Assembly (NCBI GenBank): GCA_030688025.1
Contig: JAUYJL010000008.1
Location: forward strand, 37,136 to 101,135
Length of the DNA stretch: 64,000 nucleotides
Source: Candidatus Peregrinibacteria bacterium
GTDB lineage: Bacteria > Patescibacteriota > Gracilibacteria > UBA1369 > LOWO2-01-FULL-3
Direction of reading: 5' to 3'
Shown: positions 1 to 8,949 of the stretch, piece after piece
Layout of the letters: the number at the start of each line of letters is the position of its first letter
How positions within the stretch are numbered: position 1 is the stretch's first letter
Position numbers and translations under genes: made by a program
The notes under the pieces: model-generated
What the model was told of the DNA's origin: nothing
The model's input: only the letters and a program-made list of their open reading frames with translations
The model's database searches: none

Positions 1-2
1 GA

Positions 3-794
3 CAAGCGCTTAAAACTTTGCAAGATTGTACTAAAATTTCACAAGGAATGGTGCTCGTAACCGGGCCTACCGGAAGCGGCAAAAGTACGACCTTGTACTC
101 GATGCTAAACCTCATGAATTCGCCTGAGAAGAAAACTATTACACTGGAAGATCCGGTTGAGTATTACATTCGCGGAGTTGTTCAAAGTCAGGTTAGTGAA
201 AAAGCCGGATATAGTTTTGCGGATGGACTTAGATCTATTTTGAGAAATGATCCGAATATCGTAATGCTCGGGGAAATTCGTGACGTTGAAACGGCTAAAA
301 CTGCGTCACAAGCGGCTTTGACCGGACACGTGTTGCTTTCCACTCTTCATACAAATAGCGCCCTTGAATCGATTCCTCGTCTTGTAAACATGGGGCTTGC
401 TCCTTTCATGGTTGCGCCGGCTTTAAATACAGTTGTTGCACAAAGATTGGTACGTAAAGTTTGCCCTAAATGTTCAACTCTCGATGCTATAACAGAGAGC
501 GAGAAAAAAGAATTTGATGATGAAAAAATGCCTGTTCCGGAAAAAGTTCCACATGCTCACGGATGTGATGAATGTAGTAGCACCGGATATCTTGGACGAC
601 TTGTAATAGCCGAGGCGATCACTATCGATGAGGAGATGAAAAATCTTATTTTGAAAGACGCTTCTTTGACGGAAATAGAAGCATTGGCCATCAAAAAAGG
701 CATGATAAAAATGAAACAAGACGGGTTGAATAAAGTCGCGCAAGGGCTTACAACAATGGAGGAAGTGTTTAGGACTACGAATTTTTCAGGCTAG
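3..794 (+). CDS. pilB: Type IV pilus assembly / type II secretion ATPase PilB/GspE, C-terminal part (5' end outside window)
   Basis: Walker A GPTGSGKST, EDPVEY, LRNDPNIVMLGEIRDVETA, STLHTN, zinc-binding CPKC...CDEC; frame open to window edge. Confidence 0.93.
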   Translation, partial: QALKTLQDCTKISQGMVLVTGPTGSGKSTTLYSMLNLMNSPEKKTITLEDPVEYYIRGVVQSQVSEKAGYSFADGLRSILRNDPNIVMLGEIRDVETAKTASQAALTGHVLLSTLHTNSALESIPRLVNMGLAPFMVAPALNTVVAQRLVRKVCPKCSTLDAITESEKKEFDDEKMPVPEKVPHAHGCDECSSTGYLGRLVIAEAITIDEEMKNLILKDASLTEIEALAIKKGMIKMKQDGLNKVAQGLTTMEEVFRTTNFSG

Positions 795-915
795 AGAGTT
801 ATAAAAAATGAAGTAATACAGCGTCAACTACGTCGCTTCTTCTTCGCCGTACAAATGCACGACTCTGTCAGAAGCTCCTTGTTTCCTTGTATTGCTTCAT
901 TTTTTATAACTCTCT
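793..915. repeat. MITE-like inverted-repeat element between convergent genes
   Basis: 793-820 agagagttataaaaaatgaagtaataca is the reverse complement of 888-915 tgtattgcttcattttttataactctct with one mismatch in 28; ~67 bp spacer. Confidence 0.75.
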
Positions 916-2088
916 CAAACTAGATCTGAAATACAATCCCACCGCTCCGAGAATTATTGCGAAAACTAGGAATATAAATTTGAATGGAAGTACTAACAAA
1001 ATCAGCGCTCCTATTATTGGTGTAACAAATGAGGATAATATCGTTGCGGTTGAATATATACCGAACAAATCTTCTTCTTGTTCTTTTGAAGTGTTTTTGA
1101 GGAAATAATATTCCGGTATAGGTTCAATAAATGCCGCACCTATGCTTGCGAGTATTATTATTATGAAATTCAAAATCGGGAATGGGCTTAGGAATGTCAA
1201 AAGTAGAGCGCTGGCTATTATAAAAAATCCTAATGAAACAGGGATTCTTATTCCTTTTTGGTCTGCATATTTCCCGATTTTTTCCTCTAAAAGAATGAAT
1301 GGAATTATTCCGAGCGACATGATAATTCCCGTTACCGTGCTTAAGTATCCGGATGCAATTACGTAGAGAGGAAGGTAGATCCTTTTTACTATGAACCAAG
1401 CCATAAGTGAGAAACTTATGAAGTAGGCTTTTACTCTATTTTTGTCGCTAAAATAATTTTTTACGTTTTCAAAAAGTTTTACAGTTGAGGTTCTTTTCAT
1501 GTTTATAATCGCCATGGATTCTTTGATTACGTGGTGATTATAAAAATATACAAATCCGCTAAGGATCGTGCCCGCCGCCAAAATAAAGACTATTTCGTAG
1601 CCAAATTGGCTCGCTAAAAATCCTCCGATAAGATGTCCGATCAGGTATCCTATGTTTTGAAATTTGAAATATCTCCCCTCTTCTTCTCCGAAATCTTTAC
1701 TGCTCGAGAAATCTCTTACGAAAAGCGAAAGAGTGATGATGGCGAAAAGTTCAAACCATGATTTTATTGTTGTCAGAATCGAAAGTTCCGTGATTCTTAC
1801 AACAAAAATCAATATAAAATAAATTACAGCCAAACTTATAAAACTCAATTTTAGGATTAATGTTCTTTGGAATTTCCTAAAAACTATCGTGCTGCAAAGC
1901 GCTGCGATTAAAGTCATAAGCGCCATTGCCGAGAAGAAAAGACTCACTGCGGAATCAGTGTGTACAACTGTTTTTACGAAGTTTGGGAATATTGGAACGA
2001 TAAGGCTTGCCGAGAAACCTATCAGCATAGCCAGCCATGAGAATATTTTTCCGTCTTTGCTTTTATGCGGGGTTCTGATTTTGTACAT
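904..2088 (-). CDS. MFS transporter
   Basis: ~12 hydrophobic segments, MFS-like layout; internal start MYKIRT avoids overlap with dprA. Confidence 0.8.
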   Translation of the reverse strand: MYKIRTPHKSKDGKIFSWLAMLIGFSASLIVPIFPNFVKTVVHTDSAVSLFFSAMALMTLIAALCSTIVFRKFQRTLILKLSFISLAVIYFILIFVVRITELSILTTIKSWFELFAIITLSLFVRDFSSSKDFGEEEGRYFKFQNIGYLIGHLIGGFLASQFGYEIVFILAAGTILSGFVYFYNHHVIKESMAIINMKRTSTVKLFENVKNYFSDKNRVKAYFISFSLMAWFIVKRIYLPLYVIASGYLSTVTGIIMSLGIIPFILLEEKIGKYADQKGIRIPVSLGFFIIASALLLTFLSPFPILNFIIIILASIGAAFIEPIPEYYFLKNTSKEQEEDLFGIYSTATILSSFVTPIIGALILLVLPFKFIFLVFAIILGAVGLYFRSSLREL

Positions 2089-2098
2089 GGCTTGAATA

Positions 2099-2995
2099 TT
2101 AACACTTACGTATATATTTGCCAGCATTATTAATCACAAAATTTTTTATTTCAAGTAAAGATAAAATTGTCAGGATTTTCTGAGTCTCCAGTTTTGATTT
2201 ATCTTTTATTTTTTCGAGTGATGTTTCACGTTTTATTTGCATGCAAAGTAAAATTTCTTTTTCTTCCGCGGAAATGTCGTATGCGATTTTCGGCTTGGCT
2301 ATGGGTATTTGTGGTGCTTGAGAATTTTCGATGTCTAGTTTTAATTTTGGTTGTAGCTGAAGTTGTTCGATGATTTCTTGTCCCGATAAAACCGGATATG
2401 CTCCACATTTTTGCAAAAGTCTTAAGGCTCCGATTCCTTGAAATCTATCGACATCTTGTGGCACGACAAATATGTCTCTGTTTTGTTCAAGTGCGAGACG
2501 AGCTGTGATAAGTGCCCCTGATTTTTCCGGAGCCTCCACGACTAAAGTCGCTATAGAAAGCCCTGAAATGATCCTGTTTCTTTGTGGAAAGGTGTATTTT
2601 GACGGTCTTGAATTTTCTTCATATTCGGAAATAAGAAGTCCTTTTTCAGAAATTTCCTGCGCTAAATTTTTATTTTCCGGTGGATAAACGTCGACAAGTC
2701 CGCTTGGCAAAACTGCAACTGTTTTTAAATTATTTTTTATCGCTGATTTGTGCGCAATCGTGTCGATGCCTTTTGCAAGCCCTGAAACGATGGTCACCTC
2801 ATAGTGAGATAATTCTTCTACAATCTTTTCCGTCATCATTTTTCCATACTCTGTGCATCTTCTTGTCCCGACGACCGCGATGCAAGTTCTGTCTAAAATG
2901 CCTAGATCCCCTTGGTAAAAAAGTTGTTGAGGCGGGGCGTGAATTTCCTTTAGTAGTTGCGGATAATTTTTGTCCGTTGGGTGTAGTATTTGCAT
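2099..2995 (-). CDS. dprA: DNA-processing protein DprA/Smf
   Basis: VVGTRRCTEYG, SGLAKGIDTIAHKSA, TFPQRNRIISGLS, LITARLALEQNRDIFVVPQ. Confidence 0.93.
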   Translation of the reverse strand: MQILHPTDKNYPQLLKEIHAPPQQLFYQGDLGILDRTCIAVVGTRRCTEYGKMMTEKIVEELSHYEVTIVSGLAKGIDTIAHKSAIKNNLKTVAVLPSGLVDVYPPENKNLAQEISEKGLLISEYEENSRPSKYTFPQRNRIISGLSIATLVVEAPEKSGALITARLALEQNRDIFVVPQDVDRFQGIGALRLLQKCGAYPVLSGQEIIEQLQLQPKLKLDIENSQAPQIPIAKPKIAYDISAEEKEILLCMQIKRETSLEKIKDKSKLETQKILTILSLLEIKNFVINNAGKYIRKC

Positions 2996-3021
2996 AAAAA
3001 AAGGTTAGATATGCTCTAACC
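2996..3021 (-). terminator. Rho-independent-like hairpin with U7 tract abutting the dprA ATG
   Basis: minus strand GGTTAGA gcata TCTAACC TTTTTTT ATG. Confidence 0.7.
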
Positions 3022-3065
3022 TTAAACTATTGATATTAAATTTTCTTAAAATCTTTCTAAATTTT

Positions 3066-4103
3066 TTATAAACCTTTTATCGTAATTTTTCCGCCTTCAA
3101 CTATTTCTCCAACAACTTGCATCTTGATATTATGTCTTGCGCAAGCCTCCGTGATCACATCAACGTCGTTTGAGACGAGCAACATTCCGACCCCCATGTT
3201 CCATGTTCTATATGCATCCTCTTTTGGAATATTTCCGATTTCCATAAGTTTTAACATTTGTTCGTGTGGCACAGGCAAATTATCGAGGTTTGCACCAAGT
3301 CCTGTTTTCTTCAATACTCTGCCGAAATTCCCGGCTATTCCTCCTCCCGTGATGTGGGCTATTCCTTTTAGTTCCGCTTTTGGTTGTTCTTTATATCTTC
3401 CGTGCAAGTCCATTATCAGACTTGTGAAAATCACTGATGGAATAAGAACCACTTCTCCCCAAGTTCGCGTGTCATCATATTTTTCATGAACCCAATCAGC
3501 TCCGAATTTTTGTTTCAAAACGTGTCTAACAAGTGAAAGTCCATTAGCCCTGAAACCGTTACATTGAAGCGCTATAACCTTGTCTCCCGGTTTGATATTT
3601 TTGCCTGTGATTACTTTGTTTTTTTCGACTACTCCAACCGCTGTCGCGTTCCAAATGTAGCCATTTAAAACGTCTCCAAGTTCTGCAATTTCTCCTCCCG
3701 GAACTATTACCTTATGTTCAATTGCGGCTTTCTTGAGCCCTTCCATCATTGCTGTTATTTTTTTCTCATCAACGCGATTTGCATCGATTGTGTTTGAAAC
3801 TGAAATTGTTTCTGCACCTACGCAAGACGCATCATCCGCTACCATAGCCACTAAATCGTATCCAATCGTGTCATATTTCCCCATCAATTCGGCGACTTCC
3901 ATTTTTGTTCCGATCCCATCGTCGTTTTGTACAAGCAGATAATCGCCCATGTCCATTGCGCCTGTGAAACCACCTTCTTCGATTACAGGTTCGCCGATCA
4001 TGCCTTTCCTCCCAGGGAAAGTTGCTTTTGCTGCGGCGTATGCGATTGCCGAACATTTATCTCCCAAGTCGATGTCGACTCCAGATTCTTTATAAGTTGC
4101 CAT
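3066..4103 (-). CDS. purM: Phosphoribosylformylglycinamidine cyclo-ligase
   Basis: YKESGVDIDLGDKCS, NDDGIGTKMEVA, HITGGGIAGNFGRVL, WNMGVGM. Confidence 0.93.
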   Translation of the reverse strand: MATYKESGVDIDLGDKCSAIAYAAAKATFPGRKGMIGEPVIEEGGFTGAMDMGDYLLVQNDDGIGTKMEVAELMGKYDTIGYDLVAMVADDASCVGAETISVSNTIDANRVDEKKITAMMEGLKKAAIEHKVIVPGGEIAELGDVLNGYIWNATAVGVVEKNKVITGKNIKPGDKVIALQCNGFRANGLSLVRHVLKQKFGADWVHEKYDDTRTWGEVVLIPSVIFTSLIMDLHGRYKEQPKAELKGIAHITGGGIAGNFGRVLKKTGLGANLDNLPVPHEQMLKLMEIGNIPKEDAYRTWNMGVGMLLVSNDVDVITEACARHNIKMQVVGEIVEGGKITIKGL

Positions 4104-4116
4104 ATATTTAGATAAG

Positions 4117-4773
4117 TTATTTGTCGCTGATAATTTTTCCTTCTTTAAGTGTAATCACTCTTTTTTTGACGCGAGTTATAACGTCTTTATTGTGAGTTGA
4201 AAGTAAAATTGTCGTTCCTGATTTATTTATTTTTAATAAAAGTTCCGCCAATGCGAGGGCATTTTCCGGATCCAGATTTCCTGTTGGCTCGTCGGCAATT
4301 AGCAGTTGTGGCGCATGTACAAGCGCTCTAGCAATTGCAACTCTTTGTTTTTCTCCTCCTGAAATTTCGCGAGGAAAACTATTTCTCAATTCCTCAAGTC
4401 CTGTAAGTTTCAAAACTTCCGTAACTCTTTTTTGCACAAAATCTTTTGGATATCCTGAAACCTCCAATGAGAATGCGACATTTTCGAAAACTGTTTTTTG
4501 TGCGAGAAGTTTGTAGTCCTGAAATACAATTCCGATTTTCCTTCTGTAGGACTGAAGCTTTTCTCCTTTCAATTTGTTTACCTCGAAATTATCCATAAAT
4601 ATATTTCCTGCGTTTATCTTTTCTGCACCAATAATCGCATGAATAAGCGTCGTTTTGCCTGCGCCAGAATGTCCCGTAATACAAACAAATTCACCTCCGT
4701 CTACATTGAAAGATACAGAGTCTAAAACTTTCTTATTCCCGAATTTTTTTGTGACGCGGTCTATGAAAATCAT
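4117..4773 (-). CDS. ftsE: Cell division ATP-binding protein FtsE (no adjacent ftsX)
   Basis: GHSGAGKTTL, VFQDYKLL, SGGEKQRVAIARA, ADEPTGNLD. Confidence 0.88.
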   Translation of the reverse strand: MIFIDRVTKKFGNKKVLDSVSFNVDGGEFVCITGHSGAGKTTLIHAIIGAEKINAGNIFMDNFEVNKLKGEKLQSYRRKIGIVFQDYKLLAQKTVFENVAFSLEVSGYPKDFVQKRVTEVLKLTGLEELRNSFPREISGGEKQRVAIARALVHAPQLLIADEPTGNLDPENALALAELLLKINKSGTTILLSTHNKDVITRVKKRVITLKEGKIISDK

Positions 4774-4825
4774 GGTTGTATTGTATCAAATAAAATTGTA
4801 ATGCAAAAGGGTAGGATGCATTTTC

Positions 4826-5245
4826 CTATGTATTCTTTTTGAAACTTGGCCAAATTTCATGGTTTAAGTCGAACCAAACTATGAAAAATGTGTTATCTGC
4901 GTAACCTCCAAAAACTCTGGCTTTTTGTTGATTTATTCCCAGCAATGAAAATTGGAAGTTTGGGATTTCGGTAATTCTACCTTTTGGAAATCCTTCTTCC
5001 CTGCATTGCGTCCAGTCTATCTCATGCAAACGATATGTTACTCTGTCACGTTGCAATTCTTGAAATGTTTTTTCACATATTTCTTTTAGTCTTTTTAATG
5101 CCATTGCTGTCTCTTCTTCCGACCACTGCGACAAGCAATATTTGTTGCAATTTGTATCGTAAAATTCAAAACTAAATTTTAGATTTGTAGCTGGAAGTTT
5201 TGTTTCCGGTATGTTGAATTTATTCTCTTTTCCCATACTCTTCAA
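4826..5245 (-). CDS. Small hypothetical protein, candidate toxin/partner of the upstream Panacea-domain protein
   Basis: 139 aa, overlaps 3' end of the DUF4065 ORF by ~26 nt. Confidence 0.5.
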   Translation of the reverse strand: MKSMGKENKFNIPETKLPATNLKFSFEFYDTNCNKYCLSQWSEEETAMALKRLKEICEKTFQELQRDRVTYRLHEIDWTQCREEGFPKGRITEIPNFQFSLLGINQQKARVFGGYADNTFFIVWFDLNHEIWPSFKKNT

Positions 5246-5753
5246 TTATATCTTCGTCTGATATTTCAGTTGTGCTATGTGCCGTTGGAGAGAGTTCTTG
5301 CCTTGCTCTTTTCCATGGTTTTTCGTTGTGCGTCATTGTAACCAATTCAAAAGCATTTCTTACGATATATTGATCGTATACTTTGTCTATTATATCTAAT
5401 GTCCCTTCAGGAAAATTTTTTTTTAATTCTTCTAAATCATTCTCATCTCCTAGTTCTATAAATGATGGATCTATCCCTCTACCTTCAAATTTTTTCAATT
5501 TTTTGTATAAACTTGGGAGTACCGGACCACGTGGCCACGCTTGAAATTTTTCATCAAAAATATGATTATTTTTTCTAACTAAAACCCATACGTAAGCATA
5601 ATAAAGAAGTTTTTGCATTTTTAATGGAGTAATCGTCTCTCCGTCAAAATTTGCACGATACAAAAAATATCTTGCTATATTTATGGCCATGTTTTCGTCA
5701 ACTTTGTTTGCCATATCAGTTTCTTTATTTACTACGATATAAAAATAGCCCAT
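5220..5753 (-). CDS. Panacea/DUF4065 (SocA/GepA-like) domain protein, candidate antitoxin
   Basis: ITPLKMQKLLYYAYVW...FQAWPRGPVLPSLYKKLKKF matches the DUF4065 signature. Confidence 0.82.
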   Translation of the reverse strand: MGYFYIVVNKETDMANKVDENMAINIARYFLYRANFDGETITPLKMQKLLYYAYVWVLVRKNNHIFDEKFQAWPRGPVLPSLYKKLKKFEGRGIDPSFIELGDENDLEELKKNFPEGTLDIIDKVYDQYIVRNAFELVTMTHNEKPWKRARQELSPTAHSTTEISDEDIIEEYGKRE

Positions 5754-5882
5754 GTTTATCCTTAGTTCAAGAGGTTTGGAAAATTATCTTTTTATAATTT
5801 TTTAATGAAAATTTTAAATTATTTTTTTTCGTTAGAGTCACTATCATCGAGGTTATTATTGAAAGTGGAATCACATGGTTAT

Positions 5883-6788
5883 CTATTTGTGAAACCTTTC
5901 GTGTATCTCCCTCAGTTTTTTGTTGGTGACGTGGGTGTAGACTTGGGTGGTGGTGATTGAGCTGTGGCCGAGCATTTCTTGGACGGAGCGGATGTCGGCG
6001 CCGTTTATTAGTAACTCTGTTGCGTAGCTGTGGCGGAATGTGTGAGGTGTGATCTTCTTTATTAATCCGGCTTTTAGTGCGTATTTTCGAACCATTTTTT
6101 CTATACTTACCGCGGTGAGTCTGTGTTTTTCTTCTTCCAAAATATCGCTTACTTTCAAGTTATTTACGAATAATGGTTTAAAATTGTCGTTTCGGGTTTT
6201 GAGATAATTTTCCAATGCATCAACTGCGTTTTTTGAAAGGAAAACGATTCTTGGTTTTTTGCCTTTTCCTCGAACCATGAATTCTCTTCTTTTCAAATCC
6301 ACCTGATCACGATTTAAGTTTTTTAATTCACTGACACGAAGACCCGTAGAATAAAGCGTTTCCAAAATCGCAGTATCACGAATACCTAAAACTTTTGATT
6401 TATCTACAGCGTTAAAAACACTTTCCAATTCTTCGCGACTCATCACTTCTACAGTGCGTTCCGGGATTTTTGAAAGTTCGATTTTTTCCGGAGCGAGAGT
6501 TTCGATGTCCTGTTTTATCAAATATTTTAAAAACGCGCGAAGGGCTATTACATGATAGTTTTGAGTCTTTGACGAAAGTGTGTTTCCTTTGTCGTCCTCC
6601 AGTCGATTCAAATAAAGTCGATACTTATTTATGTCTTCTAAAGTGATTTTTTCAGGCGCAATATCTTTGTCCAAAAATTCCAGAAATCTTTTTAAATAGT
6701 GGGCATAGTTTTCCAAAGTTTTTTTGGATTTGTTTTTCGTAATTTCAAGATATTCTAAAAATTTCTGTAAGTGTTCGGAAAATTTCAT
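5883..6788 (-). CDS. Tyrosine recombinase XerC/XerD family
   Basis: LYSTGLRVSEL, TPHTFRHSYATELLINGADIRSVQEMLGHSSITTTQVYTHV. Confidence 0.93.
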   Translation of the reverse strand: MKFSEHLQKFLEYLEITKNKSKKTLENYAHYLKRFLEFLDKDIAPEKITLEDINKYRLYLNRLEDDKGNTLSSKTQNYHVIALRAFLKYLIKQDIETLAPEKIELSKIPERTVEVMSREELESVFNAVDKSKVLGIRDTAILETLYSTGLRVSELKNLNRDQVDLKRREFMVRGKGKKPRIVFLSKNAVDALENYLKTRNDNFKPLFVNNLKVSDILEEEKHRLTAVSIEKMVRKYALKAGLIKKITPHTFRHSYATELLINGADIRSVQEMLGHSSITTTQVYTHVTNKKLREIHERFHK

Positions 6789-6816
6789 AAAAAAACCTTT
6801 AAGTTCATCTTAAAGG
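6789..6816 (-). terminator. Rho-independent-like hairpin with U7 tract abutting the xer ATG
   Basis: minus strand CCTTTAAG atgaa CTTAAAGG TTTTTTT ATG. Confidence 0.75.
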
Positions 6817-6849
6817 TTATCAGAGCGTAAAAGAAAAGTCACTAATTAC

Positions 6850-7170
6850 TTATTTCGCAGCGTCTTTGATTCCGTCCAGATAATTTGATATGATAGTTCG
6901 CCCCTCTTCGTCGTCCGTATATTCTTCCATCATTTGAGTCCTTATTGCTTCCATTACCTCTTGGAAATCCGCTTTCTCTTTAGGATTTATTACTTCGTTC
7001 AAAAGGGCTTGCCTTACAAGTTTGTTTGCCAATGAAACTACATCCCTTCTCCTTAGAATCTCTGTAGCATGCTCCATGTACGGCATAACTTTTCGAGCTG
7101 TGTCAGAAAGAGCGGATTTTTCCACACTTTCCGGAGATGATTGTCCTCCCATTGATAATGGTCCAGTCAT
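6850..7170 (-). CDS. Hypothetical protein
   Basis: 106 aa ORF in a gap between other genes. Confidence 0.55.
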   Translation of the reverse strand: MTGPLSMGGQSSPESVEKSALSDTARKVMPYMEHATEILRRRDVVSLANKLVRQALLNEVINPKEKADFQEVMEAIRTQMMEEYTDDEEGRTIISNYLDGIKDAAK

Positions 7171-7228
7171 ATATTTTTGTTTTATTTATCGTATTAGTAT
7201 ATCATGTTTGTGGTTTAATTTCAAGGAT

Positions 7229-8332
7229 ATGTGCTACGAAAATCTAAAGAAGTACGCGATAAAAGAGAGTTTTGGACGAAAATTTGAAGAAAATGATGCT
7301 GTAGATAAAAGAACTCCTTTCCAAAAAGATCAAAATAGAATCCTGCATAGCAAGGCTTTTAGGCGTATGGATGCGAAAACTCAGGTGTTTACTGCCGGTA
7401 GTGGAGATCATTATAGGACGCGTCTTACGCATTCCTTGGAAGTTGCACAAATTAGCAGGGATTTGGCGAGAAGGCTTGGATTGAATGAGGATTTATGTGA
7501 AGTTATAGCGCTCGCGCATGATCTTGGCCATCCGCCTTTTGGACATGGTGGCGAAGATGCAATAGATGAAATGATGAAAAAGTATGGAATGCATTTTGAA
7601 CATAACGAGCAAAGTCGAAGAATCGTCGATGAGCTTGAGAAGGCTTATCCCGATTTTGACGGACTGAATCTAACTCTTGAGGTTTTGGACGGGCTTATAA
7701 AACACCAAACTGTTTTCGATCAGAAAGGAAAAGTTTTTGAGGCTGCTCCACATTTGGAAGCGCAAGTTGTGAATATTGCCGATGAAATCGCTTATACGAA
7801 CCATGATTTGGACGACGGAATTCGTGGAGGATTTTTGAAAATTGCCGAACTCAAGAAAAAAACTTTGTGGAAAATTGCGGAAGAAAATGTACAGAAAAGA
7901 TATGGAAAAATCGCAGACAAGGACGTTTTTATTTCGCGAACCATCAGTAATATTCTTTCAATGATGGTCGAGGATTTGTGCGAACAGACAGAGAAAAACC
8001 TTAAATCTAAAAAAATACAAAACGTGGACGATGTGAAAAATCACAAGGGTATGATTGTAAAATTCAGCGATGAAATGTCTGCGAACATAAAACAATTACG
8101 CAAATATTTGCTCGAAAATTTTTATATGAATCCTAAAATTTTTAGCAAAGTTGAGAAAGGAAAGAAGATGATCAAAAAACTTTTTGAATTTTATGTGAAA
8201 AATCCGAAGAAATTTCCGAGGAGAAAATCGGCTAAGAGAAACCCTATAATCGTTGATATCAAAGATTATATCGCAGGAATGACCGACTCTTTTCTCGTGA
8301 CTGCGTTTGAAAAGATTTCAAAAGTACATTAA
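7229..8332 (+). CDS. dgt: Deoxyguanosinetriphosphate triphosphohydrolase (HD domain)
   Basis: DQNRILHSKAFRRMDAKTQVF, RTRLTHSLEVAQI, ALAHDLGHPPFGHGGE. Confidence 0.93.
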   Translation: MCYENLKKYAIKESFGRKFEENDAVDKRTPFQKDQNRILHSKAFRRMDAKTQVFTAGSGDHYRTRLTHSLEVAQISRDLARRLGLNEDLCEVIALAHDLGHPPFGHGGEDAIDEMMKKYGMHFEHNEQSRRIVDELEKAYPDFDGLNLTLEVLDGLIKHQTVFDQKGKVFEAAPHLEAQVVNIADEIAYTNHDLDDGIRGGFLKIAELKKKTLWKIAEENVQKRYGKIADKDVFISRTISNILSMMVEDLCEQTEKNLKSKKIQNVDDVKNHKGMIVKFSDEMSANIKQLRKYLLENFYMNPKIFSKVEKGKKMIKKLFEFYVKNPKKFPRRKSAKRNPIIVDIKDYIAGMTDSFLVTAFEKISKVH

Positions 8333-8344
8333 ACTTAGAAACAG

Positions 8345-8791
8345 ATGAACTGTCCAAAATGCCAAAAAGGAGATACGTGCGTACTTGATTCTCGTGAAAC
8401 TGATGGCCATAAAGCTGTCCGAAGAAGACGAGAATGTGAGAAGTGCAACCACAGATTTACCACTTTCGAAAGAGTAGAGGTGAATAAATTTATCGTTGTC
8501 AAAAAAGATGGCTCACGTGAAGCATATGACAGAGAGAAGCTCGAGAAAGGTATTTGGAAGTCTTGCGAAAAACGAAAAATCACGGAAGGACAAGTAAGTC
8601 AGATGTTAAATAAACTTGAAGAAGAATGGTCAAATCTTGGAAAAGAAGTCGATAGCGGGATCATCGGCGAAGGAATTATGAATGCGCTGAAAGAATTGGA
8701 TGAAGTCGCGTACATCAGGTTTGCGTCTGTATATAGGCAATTTAAAGACATTGATACTTTCAAAAAAGAACTACATAAACTTTCTAAGTAG
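8345..8791 (+). CDS. nrdR: Transcriptional repressor NrdR
   Basis: CPKC...VLDSRETDGHKAVRRRRECEKCNHRFTTFER, ATP-cone. Confidence 0.95.
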   Translation: MNCPKCQKGDTCVLDSRETDGHKAVRRRRECEKCNHRFTTFERVEVNKFIVVKKDGSREAYDREKLEKGIWKSCEKRKITEGQVSQMLNKLEEEWSNLGKEVDSGIIGEGIMNALKELDEVAYIRFASVYRQFKDIDTFKKELHKLSK

Positions 8792-8792
8792 A

Positions 8793-8864
8793 AGGCTTCG
8801 CTTCGCTCAGAAGTGGCAGAGCCACATTCTTCGCTAGCTTAAGCGCTCGCGCCGTGCGCTCGCC
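8793..8864 (+). repeat. Dispersed ~70-bp palindrome-containing repeat, copy A
   Basis: shares GTGGCAGAGCCACA...GCGCTCGCGCCGTGCGCTCGCC with copies at 29351, 31093, 60560. Confidence 0.85.
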
Positions 8865-8949
8865 TTTTCATCCAATCAAGGTGTTGCATTTATGGCTGTT
8901 TTGTTGTATAATATGGTTAGTTAAAAATAAAAATTAAAACAAAAACAAT

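Noticed and set aside
474-743. Many 60-140 aa antisense ORFs in the track (e.g. 474-743, 10579-10962, 46953-47528, 50800-51591)
   Set aside because: They lie opposite well-supported conserved genes, have no recognisable domains and biased compositions expected from antisense frames.
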